DNA of 64,000 bases from contig MU839192.1 in assembly GCA_030685235.1 (NCBI GenBank), positions 1 through 64,000 of the forward strand. Direction: 5' to 3'. The notes under the pieces were generated by a model, which worked only from the letters and a program-made list of their open reading frames with translations, did no database searches and was not told where the DNA came from. The position numbers and the translations under genes are program-made. The stretch comes from Copromyces sp. CBS 386.78 (taxonomy: Eukaryota; Ascomycota; Sordariomycetes; Sordariales; Sordariaceae). Positions 13,175 to 25,515 of this stretch are shown in pieces (positions within the stretch are counted from its first letter, which is position 1; each line of letters starts with the position of its first letter).

Positions 13175-15262
13175 TGTGTATGGTGTTGTCTTCGTTGCGT
13201 AGGTTGTGAGTTCGAGAAAGACGACGATGATGTCGTTGCTTTTGTCGTTGCCCAAATTATGGAAGCCGCCTTTGCTTGTTGTTGAGACTTGAGACTTGAG
13301 ACAAATCCAATAACCACCAGTGGTCCGTTTTGCTTGCTGAGATTGGGTATCGTGAAGATGATGATGATGAATAGGAAATCGTCAAAACCCGTAATAAGAG
13401 ACTAGAAGGAACCCAGAGAAACCCGTTGATATAGAAAACCCAAAAAAAAGAACCAATCCAAAGAAGACTCTCAAAGAGATTATCCAACCAGTGAATATGC
13501 TACTAGTTTAGATCAGATGAGAGTAGGTCTGGGAGGAGGATGGAGGTTCTAGGATGGCAGATATATGAGAACCGGTATGGAAGGAGAGGATGTCGATCTT
13601 GACCCTCCATCATCTTCCCAGAAGCGGCGGCTTTGGAGGGCTAAATAGATTAAGAAACCGTTTGACTGGACCAGAGAGACGCAACGCTCTTACGGGACGG
13701 CGGCACAGAGTACACACACACACTTTCGCTTCCATGCTGAGTACGTACTCAAAGATAGAACATGGAGGAGGCCGGGGGGGTGGTAGCGCTACGCGGTACT
13801 ACTACCCTGACGTTCAAGGCATCTTGGATGACCGGGGGATGGGTGAGGACTGAGGAGGGCACTCTGAGGAAACACTGCATGTTCAGTGGTTCGGTGGGCA
13901 GCCGCCGGTTCTCCCGTCGAGAGAAAAGGACGAAGACAACCTTCAAGAGAGAGCAAGGTCCCTTGTCTAGCCCCAGAATCGGAGCTTGATTGGATGAACC
14001 GAGCGGTTGTTCGTCCGGAGAGGGAACAGCCCCTGTCTGTCAGATCCCCGTCTGATCCACAGCAAGCGCCGGGACCGTGCGCTAGTAGGGGTTCGTTGTG
14101 TTAGCGTACCACTTTATTTTGTGGTCCCCTAGTTGTTTCTGTCCTCTGTCGTCTCTACCTCACAAAAGTTCCATGTGGAAGTTGAGTTGACAGTCAAGAT
14201 TCCCAGCCTTCAGTTGTTTGTTGTTGATACTGCGCTCAACTTGATTGGTAGTATGTTCGGGAAAATATTGAAAGACAGCGTCATCGATAGTCGATTCTGG
14301 AGATATTCCGGACGAAAGAATCGAGAGATGGAAGCTGGGAACATCATGTGGATGAATGCCGAGTTGTCCAAGCCAGCACACATCATCCGCCATCACCACC
14401 ACCATCCACCACTTCCTCCATCGTTTCGGCCGCGCAGAATCTGGAACGTTTGAGCACTGCAGATCTTTCTCAATTCATCATTAGCACTTCGACCCAGCGT
14501 CCCCGTGCTGGAACCATCGTAACCCGTCCACGCGGCAGTCAAGGCATCGTCGGTCCGGGGACCGGCATCGTGGCAGCATGGCCATCCGGTGATCGACCGA
14601 AGAGTTCCGACTAAACCTAGCTAGCAATCAATAGTGTATGTAAGTACAGTAGTGTATCCTGTCAATGTCAGTCTCATCAGGCTAGCTAAGACGGAGAATA
14701 GGCATGCCTCGAGGGTTTGGGTCTTTGTGGAAGAGGTCAGAGCGGATCGACCACCAGCTTTATTTGAATCGTTATCCGTCTGATCCCCATCAAGCTTTAG
14801 GAACGAAATATGCTGGGCTAGATAATCTACTTGATTCGGCATATGTTTCTGTCTGCTCCTTTCCGAGCCTCATCCATCTATCCGCAACAGTACACCGTCT
14901 CTGGCCTCCTGCTCCCACAAAAATGAACACAGAATCAAGAAACATGGAATGTCTCAAAGCCGATCTCCCATCTGCACGTCTTCTCCCCTCCCACAAGAGA
15001 CAGAACAGGGGGCTCGAGGACCCCTGTTACTGGTTCATTGGACCATTGGACCACAGTGACCATGTTTTGAGAATGTGGGCTAATAATGTAGGGTGGGCGG
15101 CTAAGTTTTGCAATACACCAGTCCAAGTGGGACGAATTAGTCCGACTTGCTCTGACCTGTCGACCTGTCATGTAAGCCCAACGGCCGACCAACCGTGCTG
15201 ATGTAACGTCAGATCAGCGCGAGAGATCAAAGATGAGAATGTGGGCAAAAAGAGATTGCTCC
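13175..15262. other. Intergenic region upstream of the DUF3455 gene
   Basis: About 2.1 kb between the DUF3455 start and the copia element. The near part is presumably its promoter. Open frames at 13,590-14,614 and 14,704-15,201 show no recognisable domain or splice support. Base composition is normal up to the copia boundary. Confidence 0.5.
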
Positions 15263-15267
15263 CAACC
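15263..15267 (+). repeat. Target-site duplication of the copia element, left (CAACC)
   Basis: The five bases CAACC immediately precede the left LTR and recur immediately after the right LTR at 20,690-20,694, defining one insertion event. Confidence 0.95.
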
Positions 15268-15440
15268 TGTCAGATTTACTGGTGTGAACTGGTTGATTGA
15301 ACTGTCTAGAAACTGGCTCTCCAGCAGATCCGCTCCAGAAGGTCTGGGGGGTGCTCGGGTATCCCAGAAATGCCAAGACCTATAGTCAGGTGACTAGGAC
15401 CCTCTATATCTGGGTGTAATTTACACCCTGTAATTTGATA
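15268..15440 (-). repeat. Copia LTR, left copy (3' LTR of the element)
   Basis: 173 bp, aligned gaplessly to 20,517-20,689. All differences in the first 113 positions keep the G/C base here. From position 115 on, this copy carries A or T where the other carries G or C. The outer part is therefore unmutated and the inner part RIP-mutated. Confidence 0.95.
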
Positions 15441-18400
15441 TACCCCCTTACTTATAGACTTCTTTCGCCTCCTTTTTAAGGTTAAAAGTAAAGCTATTTA
15501 CAAATATTTTATACTATCAATCCTAGTTTCTCATCTAAATCTTCTAAATTAACCTCCTTTAATCCCGGATTATCCTTCTTCCGTAATAATACTTTGGCTA
15601 TTCCTAACAAATCTTTAAAATTTTTATACTTCAATATATTTAGAGCCTTCGTTAATTTATCTATTAGCATTAATTTTGTATTTAGATATTCAATTTTAAA
15701 AGTCTTCTTAGTAAAGATCTCTTCCTTTAGTTAGTATCTATAAATATTTATATATTTCATTTTAATATTAAAGGTAAGAATTTCTTCTATAAGTATTTTA
15801 ATAATTTGCTTATTATTATATTATAAAGTAGGGATAGGATTTTTTAGTAGTTTTACCCCTAGAACGGATATTAACCGCATTATAAATAGGGTTTCCTTAG
15901 CTATTTTTTCGATTATATATAGTTCTACCTCTATTATTAAAATTGTAATCGCAATTTATTTAATTATATTCTAATAGATTAAATTATTATATAGTTTAAT
16001 TATAAAGCCCTATAAATTCTTTCAATCGATAGCGTTATTTACAAACGAAGTATTTAAAGCTATTTCTAATCGGTTATTCCTATTAAAGTATAGTATTTAT
16101 ATTTTAATTATTCGAAGATACTATAATACTTTCTCGCTTATAGCTAGATAGGCAAGACTAGGGTTATAATTATATCGTACTAATCTACTTATTAGGAATA
16201 TAATATCTAATCTAATATTAATTATTATATATAGTAGGGAGCTTACATTAATTTAGTAGGCACGGATTTTTACGTAACTAGTAGTACCTTCGTAAAGGGT
16301 TAATTCTATATACCCTATAAGTACTAAAGTGGGTTAAAAGCTAGATTTTAATAATTTAGAGATTTTTTCGATATAAGCTTCTTATAATAGTTAGATCTTT
16401 CTTTAATTTCGATTTCGAATAATTTTAATACCTAAAAACCATTGGAATTTATCTCTTCTAGTAAAGTAATATCTTAACTATAGATCTACTATATATTTAT
16501 TAACTTCTTTTATTTTATTTTTATTAAATATAAAAACGATATCGTTAACGTAATATAATATAAGTATACTATTCTTCTTTATAATATACGGATTTTTAGG
16601 GATCGCTTCGAATCCTATTTCTTTAAACGTTCTATTAAACTTTCGTTACTATAGTAGAAGTATTCGTTTAAGCCTATATAATACTTTAAATAATTTAAGG
16701 ACTTTACTAGGGGTTTAATACTTAAATAGTATATATATATAAATCTCTTTATTAAAAGTTGTATTAATAAAGGTATTAATTACATTATATTAGATTAATT
16801 CGAAGTCGAATTTTATAACAAAAACGATAATAAATTTAAATAATCTCCCGGCTAAGGTAAATACGTATATATTTACTCTATTCTTACTCTATTAATCTCT
16901 TTTTACAATTAATTATACTTTATATTTATTGAAGGTACTATCTTTATTAAATTTATATATATATATTTATATATAATCGAGGATTTGTTTACCTCGTATC
17001 CGCGGTAGGTCTCTATTAACTTCGATTTACATCTTTATATCCTTATAATTTTATAAATAGGTTTTTTCTATTTACTTAAATATTTTACCGAATTAATAAT
17101 TATTAAAATCCTTATAATATTTAGGTTTTAAGGGTAAATTTCGTTTATAAATATTCTTAAGACAATTAAACTTAGTAATTAACTATTCTACTTCCACTTT
17201 AGTAATAATCTTCCCTATTATCTTTATTATTAATTATATTAATTTACTAGTATAAAAGGCGGCTTCTTAAAGTTTTTACTAGCGGATACGCTAATCTATT
17301 ATTCAATCTATTAAATAATTAATATAAAGTACGGCCGGCGGGGTTAATAGAGGTAACGGGTAAGACCCTATAATATATTCGAGGGATATCTTTTTTATAG
17401 TAGGGTATAAATTAATTCCTTTTTAAATTTAACCGCTTTCTTCTTAGGAAGTATTTTAACTTTATTCGTAGTTTCTATCTAAGAGGTTTAATAGTAATAA
17501 TTCGATATTTATATTATTAATATCGTTTTATAAGCTATAGCCTTCTCTTTTTAATAAATTAAATACCCCCGAAAGTTAATTATATAATTTATTTACTTTA
17601 TTAAATAAATCCGTTAATTCCTCGCTATTTATTTAGAAGTCTTCTTTTAACTTTTTAAAGTCTAAATTATATATAATCTTTTCATTAAAAATTACGTCCC
17701 TAATTTATACTATCCTATTTATATACGGATTTTATATATAGTAAATTGAAATCGTTAAATAACCGATAAAAAAACTTATTTATACTTTAGGTAGATATTT
17801 CTAACGCCGCTTCTCTTTCTTCTAAACAATATTCGTTATTATAAATACCTTACAACTATAGACTTTTAAATAACTTAAATCTAATTTACATACTTCTTAA
17901 TAACTATATTATTAAGTAATATAAATATAGAACCGTTTAAATAGAGATTTCCAATTATAAAAGTACCGAAGGGATTTATTAATAAAATAAATTACTACAA
18001 TAATAATTTCTAGCTATAGATCGATCGGAAATTTTAAACTTATTAATATAGCATTATATCTTTCTTTAACTATACCCCTTAAACGCTCTACCCTACTATT
18101 CTATATTTATATATTAGGAATAAAGGGTTTAACTATTATTTTTCATTATAATAACCTTTATTAGATTTCGTTATTTATAAATTCGTTATCGAATTCGAAA
18201 ATTTTAACTTTAATATTATACTATTATTTTAATATATCGATATAGGATACTAATATAATAGCAATAGTAATCGCTTAATAATTTAATAAATAATAATCCT
18301 AAATATAATTAGACTAGCGGTATATAATAAGGAAGAAATATTTAACCCCGTTACTTCCTTCGTTAAATTCAAAGAAGTCTACTACGAATCTCTCCCCTAA

Positions 18401-20516
18401 TCTATAGCCATAATCCCTAAATATACAATAAACCTATCGTTTAATCTTTACTATAGCGTACGTATCGTATTTAATTAATAGTATACTGCAGATCCGTATA
18501 TTATTAACGTTTTAGAAATAATCGAATACTTATAGTCCTAAATAACCGAATTATAAATACTAAATATCTACCGTCTACTTAGAAGGGCGCTATATATAGG
18601 AATTAATCTTATACCAGCATATTATAAATAAGGCTTTAATAAACGAGAAAAAGATAATTTCTATAACCGTTTAATTATAAATAATACTTAAATAATAGAA
18701 AAATAATCTATTAACTTTCTTTAAATAATTATTAAAAAGATAATAATCCTAATAAAAACCTTACTTTCGTAATTAAATATAGGAAATAAAATTAATAGCG
18801 AATTTAAAACAAAAGGCGACTTCCTTTAACTATAGTTTTAAAAGACTATTCTTTCCTCTAATAATGATATTAACCTCCCTAAACCCTTTAATCGCTACTT
18901 AAATATTTTTAACCTATATATATTTATTTAGGTTAATATAATAAAAATAAAGGAAATAAATAATTTTATTAAATATATAAAGCGAATTACTAGAGTCGAA
19001 TATTATTAAATTCTTAAGGGGGTAAATCTCTTCCCTAATTTAATATACCCCGCTAACTTAAAAGGTTGATTTATAGGCAATATTACGACTTATATTAAAT
19101 AATTACGTAATTTCTTACTTCTTAAGAACCCTCCCTTTACCGCTATTTTTAATTACGATTCTTTTAACTTCCTTAGCTAATTCGGGATCTTTTACGAAAT
19201 TAAATTTAATAATATATTTAATTAAAAGGAATAACTTCGTAATATATTTAGGCTTCGCATTTAGATTAATATATTAGTACTCCTCTAAAAAGTATAATCC
19301 CTTCTCGTATACTTTATATACGGGTAGATTTACTGCCTTCTTATAGGTTTAAATTTCGGTTTTATCTGATTAGAATTTTCTTTTACTAAATTTAGATTTT
19401 ATAGGCTTTTTCTTATTATTTTAATAAGCGTCCTTATTATTAGCTTCTTTATTTTAATTTTCGTTAATAAATTTCTAATTATTAAATTTAATATTAGTTT
19501 CGCTAGTATTAAAAGTGCTATAATATTTTCCCTTTCTAATAATAGCCCTGCGTTTCGTAGAGTTAATATTGTATTTTTTAAAGTCTTCGTAAACTTTTAT
19601 ATATGTAAGCGTACTATTGGCTATTTATTTATTGAATTTCTAAGTACTTTTATACTATTTAGGGCGTATAATTTTAATTGTATTAATAAAATCGATATAC
19701 TAGGAATTAATAATTTTAATTTCTCCAACCCCTATAATTTGACCGTTATTTATAGCGGTAAACTAATTCTAAAACTAATTAATTTAATTCTTAGGTTCTT
19801 TAATTAAAATAACGACTACTTTATAATATTACTTCCTAGCCCTAATCTATTTATTAACAATTTTATAATTAATTATATTCTTTAATCGTTAATACTATTC
19901 GTTAATCTCTTATTCTTTCTTTATAATACTATTTTATAGCCTATAATTAACTAATATTCTTATTTAGGTACGTACAACCTTATCGCTAGCTACAAACTCC
20001 TTCTAATCTTTTTTAAAGTCGGGGTAGAGCGTAAATTCTAATTTAAAGAGTTTTCTATTAAATAAATCTACTTTAGTAGTAAAAGTATTGAAAATTATTT
20101 CGTTTCGTTCTCGGTATTTAATAAGGACTTTTCGAAGAGTTTTATTCTAATTTATAATAGTTTAAACAGTAGTTCTACTATTGAGAAGGTTGAACTTTTC
20201 TTTAATAGTTCGGATCCGCTCTTTAACTTCCTTAATAGTAGGGTACTAATTCGGATAAAGTTGCTTCGGTTCGATAGGTTTTTCGATAGTACTTTAGATC
20301 TATTTTTTAAAGGTATCCGTATTATATTTTAATTAGAATATTAATTCTTAACGGATTTAATCTTCTCTATCTTTAAAGTAGGCGATATTCTCTTTAATTT
20401 TATTATTAATCTTTGAAAGAGATATCGTATTATTTAATTGATTATTAATTATTAATTAATATTAATCGTCGTATTAATAGGTAATTAATGGATAATACGC
20501 GTATTAGATTGTTAAT

Positions 20517-20689
20517 TATTAGATTTATTAGTATGAATTAGTTAATTGAACTATCTAAAAACTAGCTCTCTAGTAAATCCGCTCTAGAAGGTCTGGGGGG
20601 TGCTCGGGTATCCTAGAAATGCCAAGACTTGTAGTCAGGTGACTGGGACCCTCTACATCTGGGTGTGATCTGCACCCTGTAATCTGACA
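20517..20689 (-). repeat. Copia LTR, right copy (5' LTR of the element)
   Basis: 173 bp. Positions 1-113 carry 17 C-to-T or G-to-A changes relative to the left LTR. Positions 115-173 are the unmutated version. Followed directly by the CAACC target duplication. Confidence 0.95.
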
Positions 20690-20694
20690 CAACC
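20690..20694 (+). repeat. Target-site duplication of the copia element, right (CAACC)
   Basis: Exact match to 15,263-15,267 on the other side of the element. Confidence 0.95.
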
Positions 20695-22513
20695 TTGGGG
20701 TTCTCTTTCCGGGAATGGTAGGTATGGTTGTACGCGGAGTTGGGGAGGTGATAGCTGGGCAAATATTGGCATCTGGACCAGTCATCCAGTGGATATTGGT
20801 TTGTTGAGTCGGGAAGGGGGCAAATTAGGTTGCTCAAGTTGGGAGGTGGCATTGGGACACACAGGGACGAAAGAGGGGAAATTAGCCCCAGGTTGTTCAT
20901 GTCTTGATCAAGGTTGGAAGGAGAGTGGTCATTGGACACAGATCGGTGTCGACTTGACAAAACTTCAACTTTCGGATGCCGTGTTGCCCGCCGTTCGGCT
21001 GTTGTGGAAGGTTACTTGCGATTTTCAGTCTTTGAGTTCTCGAGTCAATGCTTGCGAAGGGAGCACCTTCTTGAAGCAGAAGGTCGTCAAATCCTCTCGT
21101 CGAGGGTTCGTTATTCCTATGTTGAGAGTTGAAAGCGATAAGAACGAGTGAGTGTCAGTTGCTTTGCCTTCCAGCTACAACACTCAAAATATGAACAGTT
21201 CAAAAACACCGATAACACAAAACCTCTCTACACATTATCCCACGAAAAGAAAACATCACAAGCATTTTTACCGCTTTAGAACACCTTGGCATCTCCCATC
21301 TCTCATGCACGAGAAAACAAAAGTCCCACCACCTACCTCCACCACGAGGAAAATAGATTACCTATGTACCTACCTACCTACCTACCTACCTTGCCAACTT
21401 CAGCTTGCCATGCATATGGAGATCTCGCCTATGGAAAACCGAGATCTCAAATGATGGTGTCATTCTGGTAATTTTCCCCATTAGAACCTCGGAAATAACG
21501 GTGCCACGACAGGACATCATGTAGATGATGGAGGGCAGCCGCGGTAGACGGCCGGCGTCTATTTGTGTTCAATGGCCAACCAGATGGGTTCGTGCTGGAA
21601 GGTTGGTTACAATCATTGGATGAACGCGTGTGTGGTACAACGGGAGTGTACAGGTGGGTGCGTAGCCGATGATAGATGGAATGGCAGTTGAGGAACAAAT
21701 TGAAAGAAAGATTCGTGAATGGTTTCTTGGGAGATGTTTGGCTTCCTGGCTTCCATGGGTGGGTTGAGCGGGCGGGAGTGACGAGATCTTGAATGTTTCT
21801 ATGCAGTTGATATCACAGCGGGATGGCACTTCCTGTTTGTTTGGTTGATAGGAATGCTTGTTTTGTGAGTTGTCACCGCTCGCTGCTGGATCCATTCATT
21901 TAGTTCTTCCAAAAAGTTTTGGTACTATACAATAGTACAAGTTATACTAACCACGGGCTCTACCAATTCGCTCTGCAACCCTCCTCTTTTTGAAGCCTTT
22001 GCTGGCGATCGAAACCAACTCAGTGAGGGAGCAGCACCCTTCATGAACCACAAGCCATTAATATTCAGGACGATAGCCAGCGTATCCGAAGAAAGACATT
22101 CGATATGGCCAACCAGTCATGCCAGGCTCACTTCTCCGGCCTGTATTCCCGCAGGCGCTCACGGCACGGTAGCCCAGGTCTTGGCCTTCCCGTTCGACCC
22201 TCCAAGACTTTCTTCTGGCATATCGCCACATCCAAGTCCCAAGCACCTCCCATGGAACTACCGCTCCAATTATCCATTTTTTGAGACACACGGTACTTGC
22301 TTGATATTGATATGGTTGTTTCGAAACCGGCATGTGAACGCAATCTCTTTTATCGATCCAAGAAAAAGTAAGACGCAACGCCGAATTATCCGTCCCAGGC
22401 GCCCACTGGTACGTCGCATTCTTCTTTACCCCTCGATATGCAGTTCCTGCACGCCATCCACATCATTCTTCCTTCCACCAATCCTTCCCGAGTGGATGGT
22501 GTTTCGATCGGTC
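20695..22513. other. Intergenic region between the copia element and the golgin gene
   Basis: No gene supported. Contains a (TACC)6 microsatellite at 21,367-21,390. The right end carries the 3' region of the golgin gene. Confidence 0.5.
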
Positions 22514-24876
22514 CTACCGGTGACTAAACCCTTCCTCACTCCAATCCCCACCACCACTCCCTCCTGCTCCTGCTCCCGCCACTGAACCCACGGCACCCAC
22601 TGCCGCAGTCACGACATGCTGGTCTGCATCCGCCGAGCCCATCCAGTACAGCGAGAGGAATACCATCACATGAAGCGCCACGCAGTACGCTGCAAATAGG
22701 TTCCTGCTCGTCCTTGTAGCCAACACCATCCTCGTGATCGAGTACACCGCCCTCTCCGGCAGACTCATCCGCTTGTACGCCCTAGCGGACTCGCGACCCC
22801 TGAACGCCGCGAAGGGCGAGATGTTGGACTCGTACGCCTTTCTGTATCGGTCCAGTGCTACGCCACCGCCACCGTTATTCCCGTCGCTACCGCTTGTTGC
22901 GCCAAAGGAGACGGCGGATGGGTTAGGGTTGGATGAGAAGGAGGCTGTCGAGGTGGCCGACGCCATGCCGCCTCCAGCGCGGTTATAGCTGGACACGTAG
23001 CGCGTCTTCTCGTAGAGGTTCAGGTTATCCCGCTGGAGAGCGGCGATTTCCTGCCGTAATTGGGAGACCGTCTTGTGGGTCTCAGACAGCTCTTGCTCGA
23101 GCTGGGCATTGCGCTTCTTGAACCGGTCGCGCTGTGCGGTGATCATCGGGAGAATGCCACCAGCTCCGCCGCCTGCGAAGTCGGGCGAGTCGCGATCGAG
23201 ACCGCGGGGGTTGAAGCCGCTCACGATCGAAGAGGTAGGGGATATCCTACCACCGCCCAGCTTTCGTGTAGGAGCGATCGAAGGGGCATAGCGGGCGACA
23301 GATGCTCCCGAAGGGAAAGCATTAGGCGCCTCGGCTTGGATGGTTGAGAGCTCGTTTTCAAGCTTCTCGTTGAGATTTTGCGACTTCTCAAGCTCAGCAT
23401 TGGTCCGAGAGAGCTCTTCCTGCAAGTCTTGAAGGCGAGTTTGGAGGTCCAGGTGCGAGACACGCAGGATGGTCAGCTCGTCATTGAGCTTCTTGTTTCG
23501 CGCAAGAAGAAGCTGCTCGAGCGTATCCCCCTTTCCTTCGTCTCCCTCGGCATTGTTGCCCGAGACTGCACGTACGGCGTCGTCATCATCACCTGTGGCA
23601 AACTCGATGCTCTTGAGAACCTCCAACTCCTGTTTCACGTCGTCATAGTCTGACCATTTTTGGACCTTGGCCTTGAGCGCATCCCGTTCCTCTTTGAGCA
23701 TGCCAACCTCTCTCTCCAGACCACGAAGCTTGGTGTCCAGGTCTCTCTTCAGCCCTTCCTTCTCCACCCGCGCTGCATCCAGCTTACGAATTAGTGACGA
23801 GTTCTCTGACCTCACGCGCAGATATCCCGGGTCGTCCTCCAAAGATGTAGCCGGTTGTGCGGAGACCTGCGACTTCGACTGCGCAAGCTCAAGTCGCAGT
23901 TGTTCGTTGCGGGCTTCCACCTCGGCAAGTCTCGTACTAGTGCGCTCCAAGTCGGACTGGACCATCTCCAGCTCAGCGCTCGTAACTTGACCGGTGTGTT
24001 CCTCTGCATCGTCGGATTTGCCCAGTCTCTGGTTGACTTCGTAGCTGGCTTTGAGCTCGCTGAGTAGACGGTCCTGGTTCTCAATCTTCTCTTCCAATGC
24101 CTTCTCCTTGGCCGCCCAGTTGTCCTGCTTCTCGTCGAGTACGGCAGTCCACGAAGACTCGACCTCCTTGACCTTGGATTCCAGGTTCTCCTCTAGCTGC
24201 TTTCTAGCGTCGGACTCCTTCTGTAGTCGGGATTCCGTCTCTTCAAGCTGCGATGTGAGCTTGGCCACGTTCTTCTGCAAGTGGTTGTTTTCCTCCGTGA
24301 GCTTCGGTAGCGTGTCTTCGGATACAAGCATCGAGTCGACCGAAGCCTCTAGTAGCGGGTACGGGTCCGGCGCCTCGGATAAGGATGTGTAGGCGTGGAG
24401 GAAGGCCGAGTTTACCGACTTGGAGTGGTTCGTAAGGAGGTCGATAAAGCCCTGGTAGGCTGTTGTTATTATGGTGTGTTAGTTAGTCCTTCAGCTTAGA
24501 AAGCATCGCTGTCCTAGGGGAGGGTGTAGCGTACCTTTAAGCAGCCCCTTAATCTCTCCCAACTTGGTCGCATCATCCAACTTGCGAAAGTCCTTGGTCT
24601 TTTGTGCAAGGTCCTTCCTCTGTACGGTAGAGTCCCGTTGGAATGTAACGATTTCTGAGGCCGTGTTGTCTAGATTCGAGACTAAGGAGGTAAAGTCGAG
24701 ACCTAGAAAGGGTAGAGTCAGAAACAGCGCCTGGAAGGACACATTCAAGACTGGGGAGTATAGACCGTCGTACTTCTCCATTGTGAGATGGCACTTTGGA
24801 ACTTGTTTGTCGCATTCGGGGTGTCTCCTGCTCCTGGAGCTTCGGGGCTGATGACATCCGCCATGGTTTCGGGCAT
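22514..24876 (-). CDS. coy1: CASP / Coy1 family Golgi golgin
   Basis: Tail-anchored coiled-coil protein of the Golgi rim that takes part in intra-Golgi retrograde tethering. On the minus strand, exons 24876-24774, 24702-24535 and 24459-22514 give 738 aa. The N-terminus runs ATNKFQSAISQWRSLDFTSL then DNTASEIVTFQRDSTVQRKD, the conserved start of the CASP family. Heptad-rich coiled coil covers about residues 130-560. The C-terminal CASP domain includes YRKAYESNISPFAAF and MSLPERAVYSITRMVLATRT, followed by a single membrane segment (about 676-698, AAYCVALHVMVFLSLYWMG) and a roughly 40-residue Gly/Ala-rich tail. A second ATG four codons downstream is also possible as start. Introns are GT..AG and 71-75 bases long. 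Confidence 0.92.
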
Positions 24877-25515
24877 TGTGCCTGCTTGCGCAGTGCTCGA
24901 GTTTCTTATTAAGAGACCTGGGCCGGCCTAGGTTTGCAGTTGCATAAGGTTAACAGTGTTGTTGTCTGGCGGATATTCAAGGGATGTGGTATCGATGTGG
25001 GCGGGATGTCGGGAGAATGTCAAACGGTGATGCGTGCGTGGCAGGGAGTGTTCAGTTTACATCAGACACCAACCGTCACGGTTCCCGCACCGCTCCTGTT
25101 GGTCCGGGCTTCATGTGCCACTGGGCCCGAGGCAAGATCGACCGCCTAAAACCGTCCCACAGCGGCACTAAACAGTGGAGGCCAACAAGGAAAGCCCAGC
25201 GTCGTCGGGCGGCACCTCACCTCCACCAACAGCCCACTGAGCTTACAGGGGCCCTGTTACCTAGGTTAGCTAGAGGTAGGGTATAGCTGCCTCGCTACGT
25301 AACTGCCTGCCTGATGGTGTCCCGCTGGAGGTGCCCGCCATCCGATCTTCCTCTCGACTTACAACTTGCGAATAGCTTCAAAAGGCAACAACAGTCCACC
25401 CTCCCTCCCTCAGTAGGTACCTTTTGCGCAGCTACGGGGTGCAACTTGCATTGCGCAAATCTGTGTTTTTGGATCCGGCATGCCCAGGTAACAATGTTGT
25501 CGAAGCTGCACCGGA
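24877..25515. promoter_or_regulatory. Divergent intergenic region, golgin / Vps3-like
   Basis: About 640 bases between divergent start codons, so both promoters lie here. No named factor site can be assigned. Confidence 0.5.

Larger units (their letters stand above)
15268..20689 (-). mobile_element. Ty1/copia LTR retrotransposon, RIP-inactivated, complete
   Basis: 5,422 bp bounded by 173-bp direct LTRs and a 5-bp CAACC duplication. LTRs start TGTCAGATT and end AATCTGACA, an inverted pair. Coding is on the minus strand: a purine-rich tract (AAGGGGGTA) lies against the left LTR, which is therefore the 3' LTR. Reading minus, the integrase core (around 18,300-18,030, with FEFDNEF and a VERLRGIVKERYNAILINKF-like segment) comes before reverse transcriptase, whose YVDD box is degraded to YVND at 16,541-16,552 and is followed by KFQWFLGI. 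Integrase-before-RT order is diagnostic of Ty1/copia. Many TAA/TAG codons and extreme AT content show RIP; no open frame survives. Gag should be near 19,000-20,400 but is not recognisable in detail. Confidence 0.93.

Noticed and set aside
14704..15201. Open frame of 165 codons on the plus strand next to the copia element.
   Set aside because: No recognisable motif, no compatible splice structure, and overlapping frames on the other strand of similar length.
21921..21980. tRNA-like sequence on the minus strand with a D-arm-like AGCGAATTGGTAGAGC.
   Set aside because: No T-arm and no closing acceptor stem could be found, so it is not a tRNA gene; at most a decayed fragment.
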